Origin: Desulfomonile tiedjei
GTDB lineage: Bacteria > Desulfobacterota > Desulfomonilia > Desulfomonilales > Desulfomonilaceae
Length of the DNA: 14,797 nt
Direction of reading: 5' to 3'
NCBI GenBank assembly: GCA_020718965.1
Contig: DYRE01000015.1
Location: 1-14,797, forward strand
Both the position numbers and the translations under genes were made by a program. Below the pieces are notes generated by a model. It was not told the origin of the DNA. It did no database searches and worked only from the letters and a program-made list of their open reading frames with translations. Within the stretch, counting starts at the first letter, position 1, and the number at the start of each line of letters is the position of its first letter. Below are positions 6,696 to 13,083 of this stretch, in pieces.

Positions 6696-8432
6696 ATGCC
6701 GACAAGCGATGAATGGAAGAACAAACTATATTGTGGCGACAATCTGGACGTGATGCGTCAACATATTTCCGACGAGAGCATAGACCTCATTTATCTTGAT
6801 CCTCCTTTCAAATCGGACCTGGATTATAATGTACTTTATCGGGCCGATGGTCTTTCCCCTGACGAGGCGAAGTGGACTGCATTCAAGGATACTTGGTTTT
6901 GGGATGAAGCGGCGGAACGAACCCTGGCTGAACTTCAAGACATACCTAACCCGAAACTGGTTGGGTTGTTGAATGCATTGAATGTCTCATTAGAACGTAC
7001 GCCGATGTTCGCCTATATAGTTAACATGGCTATTCGGCTTCAAGAGATGCACAAAAAACTCAAACCTACGGGATCAATCTATTTGCATTGTGATCCGAAT
7101 GCGAGTCACTATTTAAAGATGATCATGGACTCGATTTTTTCTCCTCTGAACTTTCGTAGTGAGATCGTCTGGCGTAGGAGCGCCAGCCATAACAAATTAT
7201 CAAGGAAATATGGTCCCATACATGACACAATCCTGTTCTATTCGAAATCTACCAGTGGTGCCTATTTTAAACCGGGACGCACGCCATACACTAACTCCTA
7301 TGTAGATAAAAACTTCACTCATAAAGATAAACGGGGTCGATATCGTCTCAACGAGATCACCGGGTCCGGCGTGAGGGCGGGCGAAAGCGGAGCCGCCTGG
7401 CGTGGATATGATCCAACGGCCAGAGGCCGACATTGGGCTATTCCGGATTCTCTTAAAGAGTTGCTCCTTGATCATGGCGCTCGTATGTCCACGCATGAAA
7501 TGCTAGACGTCCTGGCGGATATAGGCGAAATAGACTTTTCGTCTAGTGGTCGCCCAACATACAAACAACGAATGGGAAAGGGGATACCCTACCAGGATAT
7601 TTGGGCTTATCAACCCGGAACGGCTGGCCTGTTACAAGGCTCGAACGAAGCGTTTGATCATGATGTTAAATGGCTGGACAGTGAGGATGAAAAGCTCGGT
7701 TATCCAACACAAAAACCACTTGGATTGCTTAAACGAATTATTCTTTCAAGTAGCAAAACCTCGGAGTTAATTCTCGATCCGTTCGCTGGGTGCGGAACCA
7801 CAGTTGCCGCAGCGCAGTCGCTTGATCGCCACTGGATCGGCATAGATATTTCCCCGTTTGCCATCCAACTGATTCGTAAGCAACGCCTTGAAAAAACATT
7901 TTCAGGTCTTGAAGTCGGGTTGGATTACACTATAGATGGTCTTCCCACTACAATGGATGGGGCGCGGCTCCTGGCAGATCAAGACAAGAAGGCTTTCGAG
8001 ATCTGGGCTGTATCTCAAATTGATGGCATACCCAACGAAAAAAAGGGCGCAGACAGAGGCGTTGATGCCCGTGTTCCATTTAAACCGGATGGCAAGACAT
8101 CAAAATTTGCTGTCGTTTCAGTGAAGGGTGGAAAATTGAAAGCGGACGATATTCGCGCCTTAATATCTGTCGCCAAACGGGAAGAAACAAGCTCCTTGGG
8201 TTTTGGAATTTTTGTTACTCTCAACAACCCTACCCCAAAAATGCGAGCCGATGCTGCTAGCGCTGGTGTGACTACAATAAACAGGCAAGTTTATCAACTT
8301 GTCCAGATTTTAACGGTAGAGGATATTTTGTCAGGTAGAAGCCCCAGATTGCCCCTCGTAGATAAGCTAGTGGGATACAGAAAAGCGCCTATGGAGGAAG
8401 TTGGAAAGCAGGAGGAACAATTCTTAGAATGA
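6696..8432 (+). CDS. Beta-class DNA methyltransferase fused to an Mrr-like PD-(D/E)XK nuclease-fold domain
   Basis: SAM-dependent DNA methyltransferase of 578 residues. Catalytic motif IV, LIYLDPPF (31-38), precedes SAM-binding motif I, DPFAGCGTT (361-369): the beta-class order. DPPF rather than SPPY favours N6-adenine. GYPTQKP (335-341) is also typical of the family. Residues about 160-330 should recognise the target site. From about 421 a second domain follows: AFEIWAVSQIDG (433-444), GADRGVDAR (451-459) and VVSVKGGK (473-480), resembling Mrr/PD-(D/E)XK nucleases with Glu435, Asp457 and Lys477; the usual Glu or Gln two before the lysine is Ser475. The protein could be a single-chain restriction-modification enzyme or a methyltransferase with an inactive DNA-binding nuclease fold. 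No separate restriction gene is adjacent. The SD is weak (AAGAGA, 6685-6690). The stop overlaps the next start by ATGA. Confidence 0.87.
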   Translation: MPTSDEWKNKLYCGDNLDVMRQHISDESIDLIYLDPPFKSDLDYNVLYRADGLSPDEAKWTAFKDTWFWDEAAERTLAELQDIPNPKLVGLLNALNVSLERTPMFAYIVNMAIRLQEMHKKLKPTGSIYLHCDPNASHYLKMIMDSIFSPLNFRSEIVWRRSASHNKLSRKYGPIHDTILFYSKSTSGAYFKPGRTPYTNSYVDKNFTHKDKRGRYRLNEITGSGVRAGESGAAWRGYDPTARGRHWAIPDSLKELLLDHGARMSTHEMLDVLADIGEIDFSSSGRPTYKQRMGKGIPYQDIWAYQPGTAGLLQGSNEAFDHDVKWLDSEDEKLGYPTQKPLGLLKRIILSSSKTSELILDPFAGCGTTVAAAQSLDRHWIGIDISPFAIQLIRKQRLEKTFSGLEVGLDYTIDGLPTTMDGARLLADQDKKAFEIWAVSQIDGIPNEKKGADRGVDARVPFKPDGKTSKFAVVSVKGGKLKADDIRALISVAKREETSSLGFGIFVTLNNPTPKMRADAASAGVTTINRQVYQLVQILTVEDILSGRSPRLPLVDKLVGYRKAPMEEVGKQEEQFLE

Positions 8433-9352
8433 AACCTCTTGAGATTATGGAAAATCTGTTTTTCATTCAACGTGGTTATTTGAATGCGAATCATTTCGTT
8501 TACACGTCGGAACAGCCAGTCCTAATTGACACTGCCTATATCGCTGATTTCCAGGCAACAGCGGATGTTATCAGGCGGCTAGGCGTTGACATCGCCAAAA
8601 CAAAACTTATCGTGAGCACTCACTGCCATTGCGATCACATAGGAGGCGCCAAAATAATTCAGGATATTTCGTCCTGCGATATAGCGCTCCACAAGATCGG
8701 AAAATATTTCATAGACGCTCAAGACGATTGGTCTACCTGGTGGAGGTATTACAACCAGGACGCTTCGTTCTTCAACTGCGCCAAAGGACTGGTCGATGGC
8801 GATGTCATTTGCGTAGGCCCTCACAAATTTGAGGTGATTTACACACCCGGCCATTCGGCGGACGGGATTGTCCTCTACAACAGAAATGAAAAGGTACTCA
8901 TATCCTCTGACACGCTTTGGGAAAATGACATGGCTGTAATGACGGTAAGAGTGGAGGGAAGCCGAGCCTGTTTTTCCCTGATGGAGTCACTGGAAAAGAT
9001 TGAGAAACTTGAGGTCAAGGTAGTCTATCCTGGCCATGGAAAACCGTTCACAAACATGGCGAGAGCCATAGAAAAAGCCAGAAAACGCTTGAAAGGGTTC
9101 CTGGAAGACAAGACAAAGATCGGAAACGATCTGCTGAAAAAGATTATAGTCTATACGTTAATGATGAAGAGAGGAACCGATGAAGCCTCATTTTTCGACG
9201 ACCTAATAGCCACTCACTGGTATCGAGAGACCGTAGATTTTTATTTCGACAGCAATTACCGGCACAAATATGAAGAAATAATGCATAATTTTTTGGATCG
9301 AGGCATAGTCAAAAACCAGGATGGGAGGCTGATTACAACTGTAAAACCGTAA
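8429..9352 (+). CDS. Metallo-beta-lactamase-fold hydrolase
   Basis: Cytoplasmic 307-residue hydrolase of the MBL superfamily, glyoxalase-II-like in its metal site. The HxHxDH motif is STHCHCDHIGG (63-73; His65, His67, Asp69, His70). Further ligands are His142 in YTPGHSADG, Asp161 in ISSDTLWEND and His203 in VYPGHGKPF, so a complete two-metal centre is present. There is no signal peptide. The last 100 residues are charged and helical, as in MBL proteins with a small C-terminal domain. Substrate is unknown: thioesters, phosphodiesters and lactones are all hydrolysed by this fold. The ATG overlaps the upstream methyltransferase stop (ATGA), and AGGAGG lies at 8410-8415, 13 bases before it, slightly long; a second ATG at 8447 is possible. 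Co-translation with the methyltransferase is likely, but a shared function is not shown. Confidence 0.9.
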   Translation: MKPLEIMENLFFIQRGYLNANHFVYTSEQPVLIDTAYIADFQATADVIRRLGVDIAKTKLIVSTHCHCDHIGGAKIIQDISSCDIALHKIGKYFIDAQDDWSTWWRYYNQDASFFNCAKGLVDGDVICVGPHKFEVIYTPGHSADGIVLYNRNEKVLISSDTLWENDMAVMTVRVEGSRACFSLMESLEKIEKLEVKVVYPGHGKPFTNMARAIEKARKRLKGFLEDKTKIGNDLLKKIIVYTLMMKRGTDEASFFDDLIATHWYRETVDFYFDSNYRHKYEEIMHNFLDRGIVKNQDGRLITTVKP

Positions 9353-9441
9353 AAAGAATCCAGGCCTTTATTCGCAAAAATCTTGTTTTGATGAAGCCGT
9401 TTGGGGGATTAAATCCAGGGATTTCAGGAAACTTTAGCAAA

Positions 9442-9492
9442 AGGCCACCGACTGAGATAGGTCCAGATTCCATTCGAGTCAGTCGGAGGCCT
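9442..9492 (-). terminator. Likely terminator for the minus-strand MPRGDGTGP genes
   Basis: AGGCCACCGACTGA (9442-9455) and TCAGTCGGAGGCCT (9479-9492) pair at 13 of 14 positions around a 23-base loop. Read on the minus strand the stem begins 5 bases past the stop of the 124-residue protein and ends in TTTT. The T-run is short and the loop long, so efficiency is uncertain. On the plus strand there is no T-tract after the stem. Confidence 0.6.
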
Positions 9493-9497
9493 CACAT

Positions 9498-9872
9498 TTA
9501 GTCATCGACGGCGCTTCTATCGAATTCAGCCAGGCGATTCTTTACAAATTCTAATTCAGATTCCAAAGCATCTACCTGGTTCTTTAGAACCTGTTTCTCG
9601 AACTCCGGGTCGGCTCCCTGATAAGGTCTGGAGTAAGCTCTGATTCTGCTCCAAGCTGGTAACCCGGTCGCAAAAAACCTGAAGCGGTATCCCCGCCCAC
9701 CGTAACCTAATCCATACCCTCGAAAACCTGGGCCTCGTCCGAAACCTGCTCCAAGAGCACGTCCGAAAGTGGCGTTAATGTTCCTCGGCATTCCGAAGCC
9801 GGCGCAGTATCCGGCGGCTCGTCCAGTCATGGATCCCATTCCCTGTGGTCCTGTGCCATCTCCTCGGGGCAT
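9498..9872 (-). CDS. DUF5320-like small Gly/Arg-rich protein
   Basis: Small 124-residue protein of unknown function beginning MPRGDGTGPQGMGSMTGR, the signature N-terminus of the DUF5320-type family found in anaerobic bacteria and archaea. Residues about 14-66 are rich in Gly, Arg, Phe and Tyr (GYGLGYGGRGYRFRF) and probably disordered. FFATGLPAWSR (66-76) is another block I associate with the family. Residues about 85-118 form a predicted coiled coil (charged helix with heptad-like Leu/Val), which suggests oligomerisation. Only two cysteines-rich features could be expected in relatives; here Cys23 is the one clear cysteine, in GYCAG. The start is firm: AAGGAGG (9881-9888 on the plus map) lies 8 bases upstream. 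It is the second gene of a minus-strand pair, 29 bases after the 81-residue paralogue. In other genomes such genes often accompany NifX/Mrp-type metal-cofactor proteins; none is visible here. Confidence 0.8.
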   Translation of the reverse strand: MPRGDGTGPQGMGSMTGRAAGYCAGFGMPRNINATFGRALGAGFGRGPGFRGYGLGYGGRGYRFRFFATGLPAWSRIRAYSRPYQGADPEFEKQVLKNQVDALESELEFVKNRLAEFDRSAVDD

Positions 9873-10189
9873 AGTGGATTCCTCCTTTCTTCAGGTTCCG
9901 TTTATTCCCTCATCATAGCTACGGCACACTTCGGGCACTTTTGTTCAAAGCATGGCACACCTCGTTGATGAGGCTGTTTTTCCCCACACTGGGGACAGAC
10001 GCAAAAGCCCGCTGGGCCAGCCGCGGCGGAACCGCCCATGCGACCACCTCGTCCTGGTGACTGACTTTGGCCTTGTCCACGGCCTGCTCCCGTGCCTCCG
10101 CCTGCTCTTCCACCTCCCGGTGGTCCAGTACCATCTCCTCGTGGCATGATAGTTTTCTCCTTTCTTCAGTATCTATTTATTCCCGCATC
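9857..10189 (-). repeat. Duplicated gene-junction block (two 60-bp copies)
   Basis: The interval around 9855-9914 aligns without gaps to about 10130-10189. Each copy carries, read on the minus strand, the last codons of an upstream frame (MRE then TAA), the sequence CTGAAGAAAGGAG, and the first codons of the next gene. Most positions match, including the SD. This shows that the tandem genes arose by duplication of a unit that included the intergenic spacer. Confidence 0.7.
9902..10147 (-). CDS. Small MPRGDGTGP protein with C-terminal zinc-ribbon-like motif
   Basis: An 81-residue protein sharing its first nine residues (MPRGDGTGP) with the downstream gene. Residues 10-47 are a low-complexity Gly/Arg/Gln/Ser stretch. 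The C-terminal part contains CPQCGEKQ (51-58) and CPKC (71-74), a four-cysteine arrangement typical of a zinc ribbon or rubredoxin-like knuckle, plus Cys49 and Cys66. Metal binding is therefore likely; function is unknown. The start is supported by AAGGAGA, a few bases upstream (10156-10162 on the plus map). A plus-strand frame also runs across this region, but the SD, the shared N-terminus and the cysteine motif favour the minus strand. The sequence around the start matches the junction before the 124-residue gene, indicating a local duplication. Confidence 0.8.
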   Translation of the reverse strand: MPRGDGTGPPGGGRAGGGTGAGRGQGQSQSPGRGGRMGGSAAAGPAGFCVCPQCGEKQPHQRGVPCFEQKCPKCAVAMMRE

Positions 10190-10242
10190 TGTGATATGGT
10201 CACGGTCAACTCCTGTTTAGCCATGTTGACGTTTCCCCGCAT
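10177..10242 (-). pseudogene. Possible 3' remnant of a third MPRGDGTGP-family gene, or a tiny ORF
   Basis: Read on the minus strand, this frame ends QMRE-TAA at 10177, matching the MMRE-TAA end of the 81-residue gene at the same place relative to the next start. Upstream of it only 21 codons are open, ending in MAKQELTVTISQMRE, with no cysteine pair. Either the body of a third copy has decayed or been lost, or a very small protein is encoded. No good SD precedes either ATG. Confidence 0.3.
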
Positions 10243-10770
10243 TCATAAATTACCGCTCCCAAGTGACCCATCACATAAGAAACTTCTTGAACACAATGCG
10301 CCGTTAGCGTTTCATGTGTCGCAGCTCCCGTTAAAATCTCTAATGTGTATCATGCACAGAACATACCAAAATTGGCGCCCTAAAATGGCGGAACTTAATA
10401 TACCGAATTGTAACCACTTTCGGTTGACCGCAGTGAGGATGGACCAGATCATATAGTAGCAGTATAGCTACTTACAGCGTCATGGAGTGAAGCGACATCT
10501 CTACTGTACCCGGGGCCTACGCTTACAACCACCGAGTTCTCAGCATAACAATTCCGAGTCTCTTTATTCGGCAAGAAAGTAGTAGCCAGTGAACTCATTG
10601 TTTTGGTTGAGTCTTTACGAAAGAGTAGACACCGTGGTATTTCACAAAAAAGAATAAGGAAACAAGCTCAACAAAATTCAGACAGGCCTCTGGTCCCTTG
10701 CATCCGGAAATAGATTCACGACGGTACCGATTGAGATTACAGGGGGATCTAGGTAAACGGTAAACAGAAT
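10243..10770. other. Intergenic region with no recognisable gene
   Basis: I see no frame with convincing protein-like composition on either strand; the short open frames have no SD and unfamiliar sequences. There is no tRNA, rRNA or transposase signature. A small GTAGC/GCTAC inverted repeat occurs near 10456-10471. The stretch leads directly into the broken reductase fragment, so it is probably decayed coding DNA. Confidence 0.5.
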
Positions 10771-10940
10771 TTGATTCCCACCGTGCGCCCGGAAGAGCCA
10801 TCCGGAGCCTACGATCTCGTCATCGTGGCTCTCAAGAGTAACAAACTTGCAGAAGTGGTTCCGGGTTTGACAAAACTCGTCGGTCACCATACAGCTATTA
10901 TGTCAGCAACTAATGGCCTTGACAGTCATAAACTCCTTGT
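10771..10940 (+). pseudogene. Fragment of a ketopantoate-reductase-like (PanE/ApbA) gene
   Basis: The frame reads TVRPEEPSGAYDLVIVALKS, then NKLAEVVPGLTKLVG and HTAIMSATNGLDSHKLL. This matches the region of ketopantoate reductases between the nucleotide-binding fold and the substrate-binding NG motif. The family is about 300 residues long; here only some 55 are recognisable. Upstream, a stop lies in frame at 10750 and no GxGxxG nucleotide-binding motif is seen. Downstream the frame turns into unrelated sequence containing a 14-bp tandem repeat. There is no SD before the TTG at 10771. The best reading is a remnant truncated at both ends, not a functional gene. Confidence 0.65.
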
Positions 10941-10971
10941 ATCTATTGCTGATTTAAAAGGTTATAAATAT

Positions 10972-10999
10972 TTCTATGTTTCTATTTCTATGTTTCTAT
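10972..10999. repeat. 14-bp tandem repeat, two copies
   Basis: TTCTATGTTTCTAT occurs twice back to back (10972-10985 and 10986-10999), directly after the reductase fragment. It probably reflects replication slippage in non-coding sequence. Confidence 0.8.
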
Positions 11000-11240
11000 T
11001 GATTACCTGGCGCCGATGCTGTATACTAATCTTGAAGCTTAACTTGTATTGCTCCAGTTGTCCCATTACATGGTCACGGGTGTTATGCGAGAATTAAGAT
11101 CGTAGAGCGTGGTACCCGTGCCGTGGATAGCCCCGAATTATCTAGTCGATTTATCCCCGATCACCTAAACCCCGTTATTCATTAACCCATACGCACTTGC
11201 ACAGGGTTGTGTCGCGCGTTTTTCAAAAAGGAGCTACAAA
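11000..11240. other. Upstream region of the RRM protein gene
   Basis: No gene is visible. An SD (AAAGGAG, 11228-11234) precedes the ATG at 11241 by 6 bases. I could not identify a clear sigma-70 promoter. The leader may be long, as is common for cold-inducible RNA-binding proteins, but that is inference. Confidence 0.4.
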
Positions 11241-11540
11241 ATGAGTTTTAACATTTATGTTGGTAATCTTTCCTTCGATGCTAGCGAAGGAGAACTAAGA
11301 ACACTGTTCGGTGAGTATGGCGCAGTGGATACCGTCAAGATCATTTCTGACCAGTTTACGGGCAGGTCTCGCGGATTTGGTTTTGTTGAGATGCAGGACC
11401 GCGAAGAAGGTTTACGCGCAGTCAAGGAACTGGACTCAAAGGAACTAGGGGGACGAGCCCTGAAGATAAACGAAGCAAAGCCTAAAGCCTCCGGAGGCGG
11501 CGGCCGTAGGGATGATAGAGGCGGCGGTTCTCGCTGGTAG
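11241..11540 (+). CDS. RRM-domain RNA-binding protein with Gly/Arg-rich tail
   Basis: A 99-residue cytoplasmic protein made of a single RNA recognition motif. RNP2 is IYVGNL (5-10) and RNP1 is RGFGFVEM (44-51), with the aromatic residues that stack on RNA bases intact. Residues 80-99 form a basic, glycine-rich tail (SGGGGRRDDRGGGSRW) with RG/RGG-like steps. This layout is that of the small bacterial RRM proteins of cyanobacteria and deltaproteobacteria, some of which are cold-induced and bind single-stranded RNA. The start is well supported: AAAGGAG 6 bases before the ATG. The gene stands alone and is followed 34 bases later by a strong terminator. Cold regulation is inferred from the family only. 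Confidence 0.93.
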   Translation: MSFNIYVGNLSFDASEGELRTLFGEYGAVDTVKIISDQFTGRSRGFGFVEMQDREEGLRAVKELDSKELGGRALKINEAKPKASGGGGRRDDRGGGSRW

Positions 11541-11574
11541 GACCTTCCCAAAAATATAAATCATTGAGTTAATC

Positions 11575-11608
11575 AAAACAGGAGCTTACTTCGTTAAGCT
11601 CCTGTTTT
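11575..11608. terminator. Bidirectional rho-independent terminator
   Basis: AAAACAGGAGCTTA (11575-11588) and TAAGCTCCTGTTTT (11595-11608) pair perfectly over 14 bp around a 6-base loop (CTTCGT). The A-tract on one side and T-tract on the other let it work in both directions: for the RRM gene on the plus strand and for the DMT/racemase-remnant transcript on the minus strand. Confidence 0.92.
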
Positions 11609-11630
11609 AAGTTCTTAGAAGTTTGTTCCT

Positions 11631-11841
11631 TCACATACCCAGGGCAAACTCTACCGCCGCCTCTGAATGTATATCCACCGTATCGAAAAGGGTCGTTGGG
11701 ACATGCTCCTGTTTGATCAATAAAGGAATCTCGGCGCATCCCAGAATCACACCTTTCGATGGGGCGGCCCCGTTTTCTTTGGACACGGAATTGGGTAAAA
11801 GAAACTTGAGAGTGACCTCCAATAATAAGCCGTTTGTTCAT
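11631..11841 (-). pseudogene. Broken aspartate/glutamate racemase-family gene
   Basis: The minus strand opens with a plausible gene start: GAGGG before an ATG at 11841, reading MNKRLIIGGHS, like the N-terminus of aspartate racemases (MKxIGIIGGxS). A second frame, ending in TGA at 11631, carries the family C-terminus: KGVILGCAEIPLLI and FDTVDIHSEAAVEFALGM, with the catalytic cysteine in GCAE (usually GCTE). Intact racemases are about 230 residues; here about 70 codons remain in two frames, so a large internal deletion and a frameshift have occurred. It lies 51 bases downstream of the DMT transporter gene on the same strand and was probably its operon partner, perhaps one acting on an amino acid. 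Confidence 0.7.
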
Positions 11842-11892
11842 GATACAGCCCTCTTTTGGCGCAGGGAGTCCCAATCATAATGGGTTCATCCG

Positions 11893-12825
11893 TCAAGGTT
11901 TGGTGGCGCCGGTATTGCTGGCGCGCCTGTTAACCAGACAGATGCCTGTTCCGACTAAAATGAGCGCTATCAACAATGACACTGTTATGTCCTCATCTAG
12001 GAGAATCCCTCCAAAAATCACTCCGAACAGTGGAGTGAGAAAAGTGAAAGAAGCTAATCGATAAGCCGGATAGTGAGTGATCAGCCAAAACCATGCCAGA
12101 TAAGTAATCGAGGCAATCCATATTATCTGGTAAATTAAACTCAAACCTATTAGAGTTGTCATCTTTACAATACCCGGTTCATTCCAGGCCCAAAAACTGA
12201 TCATGAGAACAATCGCAGATACCCCAAGTTGGTAAAGTAGGGTCTTGGCGGGGGAAATTAACGCAAGTGGTCCCGCCTTAATCAAAACGGTTGTGGCTCC
12301 CCAAAGCACTGCGGCCAAAGCCAGCATTGCGTCACCGATGAACATCTGACCGCTCGGTAACCTCACTGATTCTCTGAAAGCCACGATTATTCCAGCGAAG
12401 GCGCAACAAAGTCCTATGACTTGAATAACACGTAACTTCTCGCCTGGAATGAACAGGTGGGCTCCCAGAGCCACAACAAAAGGAGACAAATACAGAAAAA
12501 TCACAGCCCGTGAGGCGTTTGTATATTCCAGCCCCAAATAGATGAGAAGAAACTCACCGGCAAAAAGAAAACCGGCGGCGGTCCCCCACCACAAAGTTCC
12601 GTCTTGATTGAATATCGGATCTTTGCGCAAACGCATCCAAATTCCAACGAGAACTGTCGCCCCAATAGACCGAATCCCAGATTGCAGGATTGGAGAAACC
12701 CCGTGGCTCGCAATCTTGATTGCAACCTGTTGCAACCCCCAACTTGCGCATAGCACAAGAAGTATTGCCATGGCAGAAAAGTCCAGGTTGTCTTTCCCTC
12801 TAGATTTGTGAGGCATTTCTTCCAC
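11893..12825 (-). CDS. DMT-superfamily (EamA) membrane transporter
   Basis: Inner-membrane protein of 310 residues with two EamA halves and about ten hydrophobic segments (roughly 17-38, 47-64, 79-99, 107-124, 133-150, 163-183, 195-213, 223-245, 258-275 and 282-298). Such proteins are drug/metabolite transporters, often amino-acid or metabolite exporters. Residues SRAVIFLYLSPFVVAL (105-120) and FTFLTPLFGVIFGGILLDE (260-278) are the classic ends of each repeat. Substrate cannot be read from sequence; the broken racemase downstream hints at amino acids. The start is uncertain: GTG at 12825 has no SD, while ATG at 12816 is preceded by GTGGAAG at short spacing; the difference is three residues. 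It is divergent from the PRC-barrel gene, with a 258-base gap between them. Confidence 0.92.
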   Translation of the reverse strand: MEEMPHKSRGKDNLDFSAMAILLVLCASWGLQQVAIKIASHGVSPILQSGIRSIGATVLVGIWMRLRKDPIFNQDGTLWWGTAAGFLFAGEFLLIYLGLEYTNASRAVIFLYLSPFVVALGAHLFIPGEKLRVIQVIGLCCAFAGIIVAFRESVRLPSGQMFIGDAMLALAAVLWGATTVLIKAGPLALISPAKTLLYQLGVSAIVLMISFWAWNEPGIVKMTTLIGLSLIYQIIWIASITYLAWFWLITHYPAYRLASFTFLTPLFGVIFGGILLDEDITVSLLIALILVGTGICLVNRRASNTGATKP

Positions 12826-13083
12826 AATATATTGATAAAAAGTCTAAATTCAGGACATTAATCTGATGCTAATTTAGCACCCCACAATCTCCAAATTCAA
12901 TGAGATAAAACTTTTTTAAAATTTGATGAATATCGTTCGATATCACTGGGGCAATTTGTTCAGAAAGGGGTTCATAAATACAAAAATTTAATTTTGCGTG
13001 AGGCTTTATTGACAATATCATTCTAACACTCTATTTATTTTGCCGTTGAAATAATTTGCACAGCGTTTAAAAAAGGAGGACTA
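12826..13083. promoter_or_regulatory. Divergent promoter region between the transporter and PRC-barrel genes
   Basis: AT-rich spacer with several symmetric sites: TGCTAA-T-TTAGCA (12867-12879) and an ATATCG-TT-CGATAT palindrome near 12929-12942. A perfect TTGACA (13009-13014) could be the -35 box for the PRC-barrel gene, but only a poor -10 (TATTTA at 13032-13037) lies at 17 bp. A strong SD, AAAGGAGG, precedes the PRC gene at about 13072-13079. Confidence 0.4.

Noticed and set aside
10067..10456. 129-codon open frame on the plus strand
   Set aside because: It overlaps the zinc-ribbon gene in antisense, shows low-complexity Ser/Cys artefacts, and has no SD.
10243..11240. Mobile element or tRNA gene in the gene-poor stretch
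   Set aside because: No transposase or integrase motif, no terminal inverted repeats, and no TTCGA-type T-arm in a cloverleaf context were found.
11255..11551. 98-codon open frame on the minus strand
   Set aside because: Antisense to the RRM gene; Pro/Ser-rich composition is the reverse image of the Gly/Arg tail.
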